Source: JALZOC01 sp035758845
GTDB lineage: Bacteria > Acidobacteriota > Vicinamibacteria > Vicinamibacterales > 2-12-FULL-66-21
Direction: 5' to 3'
Assembly: GCA_035758845.1 (NCBI GenBank)
Contig: DASTVZ010000111.1
Location: 1-44,078 of the forward strand
Length of the DNA stretch: 44,078 nucleotides
The notes under the pieces are model-generated. The model was given only the letters and a program-made list of their open reading frames with translations, had not been told where the DNA came from and did not search any database. How positions within the stretch are numbered: the first letter of the stretch is position 1; every line of letters begins with the position of its first letter. Made by a program: the position numbers and the translations under genes. Shown piece after piece: positions 33,605 to 40,669 of this stretch.

Positions 33605-35044
33605 TCAGGCGGCATCGTGAATCCGCGGAATCTCCGCGAGCACCGGTACCTCGAACTCGTCCTGCAGCTTGCGCGCATCGCGAATGGATCGATCGAGGAA
33701 CTCCCGCCCGAACGCGCTGCCCGCTCCGAGCGCGAGGCCGAGCGCCAACGCCATCAGCAGAAACCGCGGCCGGTTCGGACTCTCGGGGCTGTCCGGCAGA
33801 TAGGCGTGATTCAGGACACTGAACTTTTCGCCGCCGCGCGTGCGTGCGATCTGTTCCTCGACGACGGCGGTTTGATGTTTCTCCGAGAGTTGCTTCAGGG
33901 TTTCCTTTGCGAATTCGTACTCGCGCGTCAGTGATGCCATCTCCTGTTCAACCATCGGAGCGGCTTCCACGCGCTGCTGATAGCGGGCGATATCGCTTTG
34001 TAACTGTGCTTCGCTCCGCTGCAGCGCTTTGATGCGCAACTGTGTCTGATTCCTCTCGGCAACGACCTGCTGATAGTTCGGGTCGGCGGTGAGCGTTTCT
34101 TGCCGGGCGCTTTCCGGCTGCGAACGCACGGCCGCCGCATCCGCACGCGCCGACTTCAATTCATCTTCGAGCATCTGCACTTCCGGATGCTTGTCGGTGT
34201 ACTTCGATCGCGCGAGATCGAGTTCGCGCTGCAATGCAACAACGCGCTGTTGCGGCGTCGTCGGCGCCCCACCTCCAGCAAGCGGCGCGGAGTAGGCACC
34301 GTCTTTCATCGTTTGCAGCTGCCGTTCGATCAGCGCCAAACGATCCATCTCCGAACGCAGGCTGTTACTGGTCGCCTCGAGCTGTGTCCGCATGCCGGAG
34401 ACCGTCTGCAGGTTCGCCAACGTCTGTTCCGGCAGTTTGCCCATGTGAAGTTCTTTGGCCGTTCGCAGGCGCTTTTCGAGATCGGCAATGTGTTCCTGTG
34501 CCGCCCGCTGCTGCGTGCTCAGAAACTCAGTGGTCCCTTCCGCCTGTACTTCGCGACTCCGCGAGTGTTCTTCGACGAACACCTGGGCGAGTTTCTCAGC
34601 GACGCGTTGCGTGCGTTCCGGCGTGTGATCGAGATAGACGATGTCGAAGGAATCCAATTCCGGTACACCGGGGGTGCGCGCGATTGGCGTCGGCACCTCG
34701 ACCTTGATGCGATTGAGAAGTCCCTGAACGACCTGCTCGAGCGGCCGGTCGGTCACCAGACGTTCTTCACGCGCCACTCGCTCGAGCACCGCCGGGCTGC
34801 GTAGCTGCTGCGACAGGGCTCGGAGTCGCTCTTCGCGATTGAGGCCGCTGTTTGCCGAGACCAAAGTGGGATCGACCGTGGGCGTGTCAATACCGATCCG
34901 TGCACTGGATCGGTAGGTGACGGGAAGCAAGAAAGCCAGTGCCACTCCGGCGACGACACACAGCGCGAATGGCGCAAGGAACCATTTGCGCCGTCGCAAC
35001 AAAATGTCGAGATACTCAACGGGATGCACCGATCGGTCGGCCAT
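33605..35044 (-). CDS. Polysaccharide co-polymerase / chain-length determinant (Wzz, PCP-2 type)
   Basis: This 479-residue inner-membrane protein has one transmembrane helix at about 20-41 (WFLAPFALCVVAGVALAFLL) and another near the C terminus (RFLLMALALGLALGAGSAFG). Between them is a large, mostly coiled-coil periplasmic region (about 150-400). The N-terminal VEYLDILLRRRKW is the Wzz-domain start. There is no fused kinase. That domain is the next gene (32688), 56 bp away. It should set EPS chain length and link the polymerase to the export protein at 35102. A weak promoter-like match in the downstream gap was not accepted. Confidence 0.9.
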   Translation of the reverse strand: MADRSVHPVEYLDILLRRRKWFLAPFALCVVAGVALAFLLPVTYRSSARIGIDTPTVDPTLVSANSGLNREERLRALSQQLRSPAVLERVAREERLVTDRPLEQVVQGLLNRIKVEVPTPIARTPGVPELDSFDIVYLDHTPERTQRVAEKLAQVFVEEHSRSREVQAEGTTEFLSTQQRAAQEHIADLEKRLRTAKELHMGKLPEQTLANLQTVSGMRTQLEATSNSLRSEMDRLALIERQLQTMKDGAYSAPLAGGGAPTTPQQRVVALQRELDLARSKYTDKHPEVQMLEDELKSARADAAAVRSQPESARQETLTADPNYQQVVAERNQTQLRIKALQRSEAQLQSDIARYQQRVEAAPMVEQEMASLTREYEFAKETLKQLSEKHQTAVVEEQIARTRGGEKFSVLNHAYLPDSPESPNRPRFLLMALALGLALGAGSAFGREFLDRSIRDARKLQDEFEVPVLAEIPRIHDAA

Positions 35045-35101
35045 TTCAGTCCACCTCTGTGGTTACCAATGCAAGAGCGATTCCGAGGTCAGCTGTATCG
35101 C

Positions 35102-35695
35102 TCAGGGCACGATGATGACGTCGCCCGGTTGCACGCACATCTGCTTTGTTTCCGACTTGATCGCATCCTTGTAGTTGAACTTGATCCGAGTGGTACCAGT
35201 CGGCGTGCTCCGCTGAATGGTGATGTTCTTCGTGTTGGCGAAATCTTTGAACCCACCGGCCATCGCCAGTGCTTCAATCACCGTCGTTTGCGCTTTGACC
35301 GGATGGGTGCCCGGCGCGTTCACTTCACCAATCACTGACACCGTTTGCGGCTGGGCTTCGATGACAATGACGGTGACGACAGGATTGGTGATGAAGTCTT
35401 TCAACGACGTCGTCAAGGTGTCGCGAAGCGCGGCCGGTGTTTTGCCGGCGGCAGCGACGTCGCCGACGAGCGGAAGTGTGATCTTTCCATCGGGACGGAT
35501 CTGAAGCGACTGCGACATCTGCGGATCCTTGTAGACTTCGACCCGCAGTTTGTCGCCCACGACCATCTTGTAGTCGGTCGAGTTCGTCGCCACAGTCGGT
35601 CCGCTCGCGGCGACAGACGGCAGCGACCCTTGAGCGACGGCGGGCCCGACACTGAGCGCGGTGACGAGCACGAACGAGAAAATTGTGGCCTTCAT
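35102..35695 (-). CDS. Polysaccharide export protein (Wza/OPX family), short form
   Basis: I use the ATG at 35695 (MKATIFSFVLVTALS), which has GAGG about 9 bases upstream. An ATG at 35710 overlaps the previous stop (ATGA) and is an alternative. The longer frame to 35866 lies inside the neighbour. The protein is 197 residues with a signal peptide ending AVAQG. It has a Poly_export domain (YKMVVGDKLRVEVYKDP, IRPDGKITLPLVGDV) and one SLBB domain (VSVIGEVNAPGTHPV, TVIEALAMAGGF). It has no lipobox cysteine and no C-terminal helix for an outer-membrane barrel, unlike E. coli Wza (about 380 residues). It probably needs a separate outer-membrane porin. Confidence 0.88.
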   Translation of the reverse strand: MKATIFSFVLVTALSVGPAVAQGSLPSVAASGPTVATNSTDYKMVVGDKLRVEVYKDPQMSQSLQIRPDGKITLPLVGDVAAAGKTPAALRDTLTTSLKDFITNPVVTVIVIEAQPQTVSVIGEVNAPGTHPVKAQTTVIEALAMAGGFKDFANTKNITIQRSTPTGTTRIKFNYKDAIKSETKQMCVQPGDVIIVP

Positions 35696-35706
35696 GTCAG
35701 TCATCC

Positions 35707-36174
35707 TCATTGAGCATTCGAACTGCCGCGTGGGGCGCGGCGCGGTTGGACCGATCGCGATGCAGCAGCGGACCGAAGCGACACCAAATCGACACCGTGC
35801 GTCGGGCACGACGCGGCGCCGATCGAAAACGAAGCCGGCGTTCTGAATTCGTAGTGCTCGACCCATGTCATCAGCCGCCCGACCACCTCCATCGAGCTGT
35901 CGAAATCGGCGTCGAGCAGGACGACCGAGAGCCGACCCTCTCGGTCCGGCGACAGAATGTCGGTCTCGCGCACGACCCGGCCGACGACGCGCGCCAGTTC
36001 GCGCGCCAGTGCCGGGCGCTCGCTTTCCGCGCTCGGCGCAGTCGGTTCCATCGTCAGCAGCGTCAGGAAGTTTTGCGAACGTATGGCACGCTTCAGTTCA
36101 TTGGTGACCACAAATTCGAAGACTTCCGGCGACAAAGCGCGAGGATCGTCGGAGAGGCAGTCGTCCAAGACCAT
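35707..36174 (-). CDS. Degenerate GGDEF-like domain protein
   Basis: This 155-residue protein matches the diguanylate-cyclase fold: FVVTNELKRAIRSQNFLTLLTM at the start, ELARVVGRVVRETDIL, LSVVLLDADFDSSMEVVGRLM and FSIGAASCPTHG at the end. The catalytic GGDEF site is replaced by DREGRLS, so it cannot be an active cyclase by known rules. It could be a c-di-GMP or protein-binding regulator (inference). The ATG at 36174 forms a TGATG overlap with the activator gene. A GTG one codon upstream (36177) is possible. It sits between the activator and the export gene and is thus co-regulated with EPS. Confidence 0.65.
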   Translation of the reverse strand: MVLDDCLSDDPRALSPEVFEFVVTNELKRAIRSQNFLTLLTMEPTAPSAESERPALARELARVVGRVVRETDILSPDREGRLSVVLLDADFDSSMEVVGRLMTWVEHYEFRTPASFSIGAASCPTHGVDLVSLRSAAASRSVQPRRAPRGSSNAQ

Positions 36175-37298
36175 CACGACGCTCGATCCAGGTCCGCTTC
36201 CTTAATCTTGTAAAGCAGCGCTTTGTAGCTGACGCCCAACAGGTCGGCAGCTTCACGGCGATTCCAGCGTGTCTGCTGCAGTGTGCGGTAAATGATTTCT
36301 CGCTCCGCTTCGCGCGCGGCGTTGCGTGCAATCTCCTTCAGCGATCCGCTGACCGGTGCTGCCACGACGTCCGGCGTTGCCGCCGGTGATCCGGCTGCCG
36401 ACCGAGTCGGTGCTGGAGGTGGTATGTCGCGCGGCGCCGGGCGCGTCTCGAACGCCGCGATTGGACCCACGATCGCCTTGCGGCCGGCCATCATATCCAC
36501 CAGGTCCTGCGCCACCTGTGTGTCGTCGCCGAGAATGACGATTCGCTTGACGAAATTTTCCAGCTCCCGAACATTGCCCGGCCAGTCGTACTCGGTGAAG
36601 ATCCGCAGGGTGTCGGCCGAAACGGCCAGCCGTGCCTTGTTGTAGCGGGCCGCATACTGCTGGAGAAACACGTCGGTCAGCAGTGGGATTTCATCTCGAC
36701 GCTGACGAAGGGGTGGCAGCGTGATGCAGACGACGTTCAGGCGGAAGAAAAGATCCTCGCGGAACGTCCGATCGACGACAGCGCGCTCCAGATCCTGATT
36801 GGTCGCGGCAACGACGCGTACGTCTACATGGACGTCGTCGCGGCCGCCAAGGCGAGAGAACTCGCCATCCTGCAGCACCTGCAGCAGCTTGGATTGAAGC
36901 GGCAGCGTCAGCTCACTGATCTCATCGAGGAACATCGTCCCCTGATGGGCGAACTCGAATTTGCCGGGACGGTGTTGAACGGCGCCGGTGAACGCGCCGC
37001 GCTCGAAGCCAAACAGTTCCGATTCAAGAAGCTCGGAGGGCAAAGCGGCACAGTTCACTTTGACGAAGGGGCGCTCGCGCCGTGGTGACGCGGCGTGGAT
37101 ATCGCGTGCCACGAGACCTTTTCCCGTCCCGCTTTCTCCGGCAATCAGCACCGTGGCGTCCGTATCGGCGACGCGTTCGATGAGCTGACGAACCTCGCGC
37201 ATCTGCTCGTTGCGACCGAGCAAGGCAGCGATGCCGCGCGAACTTCGATCTCGGCGCGAAGCCAAAACGTCGCCGTCGGTTAGTTCAACATCACTCAT
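36174..37298 (-). CDS. Sigma-54-dependent activator without receiver domain (bEBP)
   Basis: This 374-residue protein has a short N terminus (about 25 residues), then an AAA+ domain with Walker A GESGTGKGLVAR (about 54-65). The sigma-54-contacting GAFTGA loop, Walker B TMFLDEISEL and the DYPGNVREL-type motif (YDWPGNVRELENF) follow. A Pro/Ala linker and a Fis-type helix-turn-helix (NRREAADLLGVSYKALLYKI) end the protein. With no receiver domain it is either constitutively able to act or controlled by other proteins, perhaps the GGDEF-like protein encoded next. It is the first gene of the EPS operon and lies behind an exact sigma-54 promoter, so it is itself sigma-54-controlled. Confidence 0.9.
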   Translation of the reverse strand: MSDVELTDGDVLASRRDRSSRGIAALLGRNEQMREVRQLIERVADTDATVLIAGESGTGKGLVARDIHAASPRRERPFVKVNCAALPSELLESELFGFERGAFTGAVQHRPGKFEFAHQGTMFLDEISELTLPLQSKLLQVLQDGEFSRLGGRDDVHVDVRVVAATNQDLERAVVDRTFREDLFFRLNVVCITLPPLRQRRDEIPLLTDVFLQQYAARYNKARLAVSADTLRIFTEYDWPGNVRELENFVKRIVILGDDTQVAQDLVDMMAGRKAIVGPIAAFETRPAPRDIPPPAPTRSAAGSPAATPDVVAAPVSGSLKEIARNAAREAEREIIYRTLQQTRWNRREAADLLGVSYKALLYKIKEADLDRAS

Positions 37299-37350
37299 CG
37301 ACCTAGTCCCCAGTCACACACGAGGTCTCGCAGGCACCTCGTGCAGGGGA

Positions 37351-37365
37351 GCAATGTGGGTGCCA
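37351..37365 (-). promoter_or_regulatory. Sigma-54 (-24/-12) promoter, exact consensus, of the main EPS operon
   Basis: The minus strand reads TGGCAC-CCACA-TTGC, an exact TGGCAC-N5-TTGC match. The start is expected near 37339, about 40 bases before the activator gene. In the leader, CGAGGT (37321-37326) pairs with ACCTCG (37336-37341). Upstream, an 8-bp inverted repeat CTGGGCAC/GTGCCCAG (37419-37426 and 37474-37481) could be an activator site. Confidence 0.85.
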
Positions 37366-37418
37366 AACGGCCTAAGTCCGGTAATGCAGGCGAATAAGTG
37401 GGGAGTTTTCGCAGCGAT

Positions 37419-37481
37419 CTGGGCACGACCACGGATGGCAACCAATGAGGATGGACGCGAGATGGGAAATCAAGTGCCCAG
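37419..37481. promoter_or_regulatory. Spaced 8-bp inverted repeat upstream of the EPS promoter
   Basis: CTGGGCAC at 37419-37426 is exactly inverted as GTGCCCAG at 37474-37481 (47-bp spacer). It lies about 54-116 bp upstream of the -24 element on the minus strand, in the range for enhancer-type sites. It may be coincidental in a GC-rich region. Confidence 0.25.
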
Positions 37482-37484
37482 AGT

Positions 37485-37501
37485 AGGAGCGAGAAGCTCC
37501 T
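37485..37501 (-). terminator. Short hairpin after the PrsR-like gene
   Basis: AGGAGC and GCTCCT form a 6-bp stem with a 5-base loop, about 20 bp past the stop of the response-regulator gene on the minus strand. No clear U-tract follows, so terminator activity is uncertain. If it works, it would separate the regulator transcript from the sigma-54 EPS transcript. Confidence 0.3.
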
Positions 37502-37522
37502 GCTGCGAAACTGGAGGGCACC

Positions 37523-39034
37523 TCAGGCGCGGCTGATACCACACTCCTTGATCTTGTTGAGCAATGTCTTATAGCTGACGCCGAGATTGGTTGCCGCCTT
37601 GCGCCGATTCCAATGCACCTGGCGCAGCGTTTGTTCAATCGCCGCGCGCTCAGCTTTCATTGCCGCGGCCTTGGCGACCGCGGCAAGCGATCCGGTTGCG
37701 TCATCAGTGGATGCCACGTCGGCTTCGGCGAGATCAGGCCCGCTGAATGTGAACGGACTCTCAGGACCGGCACCAACGGCCGCAGCGGCGGCCACCGGTA
37801 CAGGAACTGCCACCGGTTGCGCCACCAGGAGGGCACCGGCCTCGGCCTTTCGCTGCATTTGGCGCTGGATCTCTTTGATTACCAGTGACTCGTCTTGAAG
37901 AATGATCGCGCGTTTGATCATGTTCTCGAGTTCGCGAATGTTGCCCTGCCAGTCGTACTGCTGGAACAACTGCCGCAGCTCGTCGGAGATCGGCCGCATC
38001 GGCCGGTTGTACTTGCGTGAGTATCGCGCGATAAAGTAATCGGTGAGTGTCGGAATTTCGTCCCGACGTTCACGGAGAGGAGGAACCGTCACCTCAATGA
38101 CCTTGAGTCGGTAATAGAGGTCCTCGCGGAACTCCCCGCTGAACAGCATTTGTTCCAGATCGCGGTTGGTGGCGGCGACGACACGCACGTCCACCTGAAT
38201 GCGCTTATTGCTTCCGAGTTTGGTGAATTCGGCATCCTGCAGCACGTGCAGCATCTTCGCTTGCAGTGCCGGTTTCATTTCGCCGATTTCATCGAGCATC
38301 AGCGTGCCGCCATCCGCCGACTCGAACTTGCCGATCCGTGTGGTAGCGGCGCCGGTGAATGCCCCGCGATCGTGACCGAACAATTCGCTTTCAAGAAGCT
38401 CGGCCGGGAGTGCCGCGCAGTTGACTTTCACGAACGGACGATTGCGCCTATTGGAACGGTGATGGATGGCACGGGCGACCAACTCCTTGCCGACGCCGCT
38501 TTCGCCGCGAACGAGGACGGTCACATCGCTGTCGGCCACTTGCTCGATGACCGTCGTAATGGCGCGCATCTTTTCGCTGTTGCCCCATACCGTTTGGTGT
38601 TCGTCATCGGTGAGTTGCTGGCGCAGTTCACTGAGCTCGGAGACCAGACGGGTTTTTTCGATCGCGTTCTTGATCGCGACGTCAAGCGCGATTTCGCCCA
38701 GACCTTCAGGATCGTCAGGCTTGACCACGTAATCCGCGGCGCCTAGCCGCACGGCCTCGACAATGGTTGAGGCTTGGTTTCGGCCCGAGAGCATAATCAC
38801 CTGCGTCTCTTGGCGCGCCCCCTTGATTCCCCGAAGCGTGGCGATACCGTCGAGGCCGGGCATCATGACATCGAGCAGCACAACATCAGGTGGCTCGTTC
38901 TGTTTCAGCGACGCCAGCATCTCGTCTCCGCGGGTGTAGCAACGCGCTTCGTATCCGCGGAGCGAGAGGAATGTTCTCAGGTAAGCGGCGAATGCCGAGT
39001 CATCATCAACAATTGCTACGTAGGGCTTTTTCAT
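37523..39034 (-). CDS. Sigma-54 response regulator, PrsR-like (REC-AAA+-Fis)
   Basis: This 503-residue protein has a receiver domain (1 to about 120) with acidic pocket DDD at 10-12, phosphoacceptor D55 (VVLLDVMMPG) and a conserved lysine in YVVKPDDP. The AAA+ domain has Walker A GESGVGKELVAR, GAFTGA, TLMLDEIGEM and YDWQGNIRELENM. A long Ala/Val-rich linker and a Fis-type HTH (RRKAATNLGVSYKTLLNKIKE) complete it. Its architecture matches PrsR, the sigma-54 regulator linked to PEP-CTERM/EPS loci. When phosphorylated it should activate the sigma-54 promoters in this window. No sigma-54 promoter was found upstream of its own gene. Confidence 0.9.
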   Translation of the reverse strand: MKKPYVAIVDDDSAFAAYLRTFLSLRGYEARCYTRGDEMLASLKQNEPPDVVLLDVMMPGLDGIATLRGIKGARQETQVIMLSGRNQASTIVEAVRLGAADYVVKPDDPEGLGEIALDVAIKNAIEKTRLVSELSELRQQLTDDEHQTVWGNSEKMRAITTVIEQVADSDVTVLVRGESGVGKELVARAIHHRSNRRNRPFVKVNCAALPAELLESELFGHDRGAFTGAATTRIGKFESADGGTLMLDEIGEMKPALQAKMLHVLQDAEFTKLGSNKRIQVDVRVVAATNRDLEQMLFSGEFREDLYYRLKVIEVTVPPLRERRDEIPTLTDYFIARYSRKYNRPMRPISDELRQLFQQYDWQGNIRELENMIKRAIILQDESLVIKEIQRQMQRKAEAGALLVAQPVAVPVPVAAAAAVGAGPESPFTFSGPDLAEADVASTDDATGSLAAVAKAAAMKAERAAIEQTLRQVHWNRRKAATNLGVSYKTLLNKIKECGISRA

Positions 39035-39245
39035 CGAACGTCCTGCTCTTTACCTAGCGTTTCGAGGGTCGTGAACCTTGCCGTGAAGTCGATCCTTCGT
39101 GGTCCGCATTCAAGAGTCGTACCTCAACAGGATATTGAGGTTTGCCCTTCAGGAGATTTGGGTAACGGTCTGCCTACTCCCGAAGTCTGTATTCACCTGC
39201 GTCGCGCAAATGATGCGTTTCTTCACACTTGCCGACGGCCGCGCG

Positions 39246-39260
39246 TGGCACACCGCTTGA
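39246..39260 (+). promoter_or_regulatory. Near-consensus sigma-54 promoter of the PEP-CTERM-like gene
   Basis: It reads TGGCAC-ACCGC-TTGA: an exact -24 box and correct spacing, but the normally invariant C of the -12 GC is A. The start would be near 39272, 54 bases before the ATG at 39326. The -12 change lowers confidence. Confidence 0.45.
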
Positions 39261-39325
39261 AGTCCGAAGAAGCGTCTGACATTGCCAGTAAGTTTGTCAG
39301 CATTCGGGAATTGAGGCGGATCTTT

Positions 39326-39556
39326 ATGCGTAGGCGCGGCGTAACACTTGTACTCTTCGGAATCCTGGCAGGCACTCCGGCCATTGGTTTGAGTGACGAG
39401 GACCCATCTCCGGTTGCCCTTACGGCGATAGTGACTGTTCCTTCGGCTAAGTTACCGTCGCCGTCGCCGTCGCCGTGGCCGAGCGACCAGGCGGCCATGA
39501 TCCTGGTCGGAAGCGCGCTAATTGGTTTAGCCGCCGCGATACGGAGGACGACTTAA
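39326..39556 (+). CDS. Small secreted protein with PEP-CTERM-like C-terminal sorting tail
   Basis: The start is the ATG at 39326, with GAGG about 9 bases upstream. The in-frame opening back to 38774 is antisense to the regulator gene and is ignored. The protein is 76 residues: a signal peptide (MRRRGVTLVLFGILAGTPAIG), a short Pro/Ser stretch (PSPSPSPWP), then one hydrophobic helix (AAMILVGSALIGLAAAI) and terminal RRTT. That order (short Pro-containing motif, helix, RR tail) is the layout of exosortase (PEP-CTERM) signals, with PSD in place of PEP. The mature part would be only about 25 residues. It lies beside a PrsR-like regulator, as PEP-CTERM genes often do. No exosortase gene is visible here. 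Confidence 0.6.
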   Translation: MRRRGVTLVLFGILAGTPAIGLSDEDPSPVALTAIVTVPSAKLPSPSPSPWPSDQAAMILVGSALIGLAAAIRRTT

Positions 39557-39621
39557 CGAGATTCGGAATCAGTCATCGCCCTGTGGCGTATGGTCCGCAC
39601 CTGCGATGGCATCCGAATGTG

Positions 39622-39658
39622 GAGCGTGAGTGGCCGGTTGAAACCGGCGCTCACGCTC
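39622..39658. terminator. Strong two-part hairpin between convergent genes
   Basis: GAGCGTGAG (the copy ending at 39630) pairs with CTCACGCTC (39650-39658). Inside it, GCCGGT-TGAA-ACCGGC forms a second stem with a 4-base loop. The hairpin sits in the 256-bp gap between the small plus-strand gene and the minus-strand kinase gene. It could end transcription from both sides, though no U-tract is present. Confidence 0.5.
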
Positions 39659-39812
39659 GAGCCAGCCAACTCGGGCGCCCTGATGAGGTCCCATAATGGC
39701 GTGCGTTCTGACCGATCATACGCCGAGTAGCGCACAACAACGCTCATCCGGCTTTATGCCGCACTCGCCGGTATTGCTGCCGGGGAAGTGTCCGAGGAAC
39801 GAGACGTTCAGT

Positions 39813-40523
39813 TCACTTGAGCGTGGGTAAGGCGACAAGGGCGCCGCCGCCTTTTGGCACAGAAGGTGGAGCCCAGATGCCGCCATCGTGTGCCTTCAAT
39901 ATCCACTCCGCAATCCACAGGGTTACTCCTAGATTGCCTCGCTCTTTATTGTCAAACCAGCCAAGGGCGTTCCTGGGTTGCTGCCGCAGCACGTTCAATT
40001 GGTCTTCGTCCCCGACGAGTACCCAGTTCGCCGGTTTTCCTTGATAGTCGCCTTCGTCTACGACGACATACAACTTGCCGGATTGACCGACCTCCAAGCG
40101 AAGCGCCCGGAAGATCCACGTAAAGGCTTTGCTGAGGTGCAGCGGATCCCCTTGGATGATCCGAGCCTTGCCTTCACCCGAGAGTTCAACCGCGACGCCT
40201 CTCTCTTTGTCGGGTGGGAGCGCCGCAATAACGTCGCGTAGAAGGGTGTCTACTTGCGTTGGCTTACGACTGAGCGTGACTTCTCCCTTCACCAGTTTGG
40301 CGTAGTCACTGAGTTGATTCGCCAACTCATGCAGCCGGCCCGCGCAGTTCATCGACGTCTGCAGCCATTCGCGCTGTTGGGCGGAAATCTCATTCTTCTT
40401 GTCCTTCAACACGAATTGCATGAACCCCTGGAGCGGGGAGAGAGGGTTCCGGATTTCGTGCGCGGTGAGAGACAACAACCGGGACAACTCGACATCGCCG
40501 GGGGCGTTGCTCATGAAGGGCAT
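39813..40523 (-). CDS. Orphan histidine kinase with degenerate ATP-binding domain
   Basis: This 236-residue protein has no sensor or membrane domain. It starts directly with a HisKA region, LLSLTAHEIRNPLSPLQGF, giving phosphoacceptor H22. The HATPase part is recognisable (GDPLHLSKAFTWIFRALRL; GVTLWIAEWILKAHDGGIW), but the N-box asparagines are replaced by Trp/Ala and the glycine boxes are weak. It may be unable to autophosphorylate and act as a phosphotransfer or scaffold protein. Its position near the PrsR-like regulator makes it a candidate partner (inference). The start could also be the ATG at 40514 (MSNAPGD). Confidence 0.75.
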   Translation of the reverse strand: MPFMSNAPGDVELSRLLSLTAHEIRNPLSPLQGFMQFVLKDKKNEISAQQREWLQTSMNCAGRLHELANQLSDYAKLVKGEVTLSRKPTQVDTLLRDVIAALPPDKERGVAVELSGEGKARIIQGDPLHLSKAFTWIFRALRLEVGQSGKLYVVVDEGDYQGKPANWVLVGDEDQLNVLRQQPRNALGWFDNKERGNLGVTLWIAEWILKAHDGGIWAPPSVPKGGGALVALPTLK

Positions 40524-40669
40524 TCTCTAGTACCTAAAGGTGGCGTGTCGAGCGAACCAAGGTCGCCGGGGAAGTTACCGCCGGGGCGCGGTGTTGTTAG
40601 GAACAGGGGCGGTCCGGTCGTATGGTACCGTAAGGAAGGAAGCCCCCGCGCTGTTCAAAGGACTGACAG

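Noticed and set aside
35070..35084. Sigma-54-like match before the Wzz-like gene (minus strand)
   Set aside because: TTGC and the GG spacing are present, but the -24 box is CGGAAT. It may be chance in a 57-bp gap within the operon.
19415..37298. Exosortase gene within the EPS operon
   Set aside because: I looked for a small multi-helix protein with exosortase features among all minus-strand genes and found none. It may be encoded elsewhere.
39065..39081. AGGGTCGTGAACCTTGC as a promoter
   Set aside because: The spacing between GG and GC is 11, not 10, so it does not fit sigma-54.
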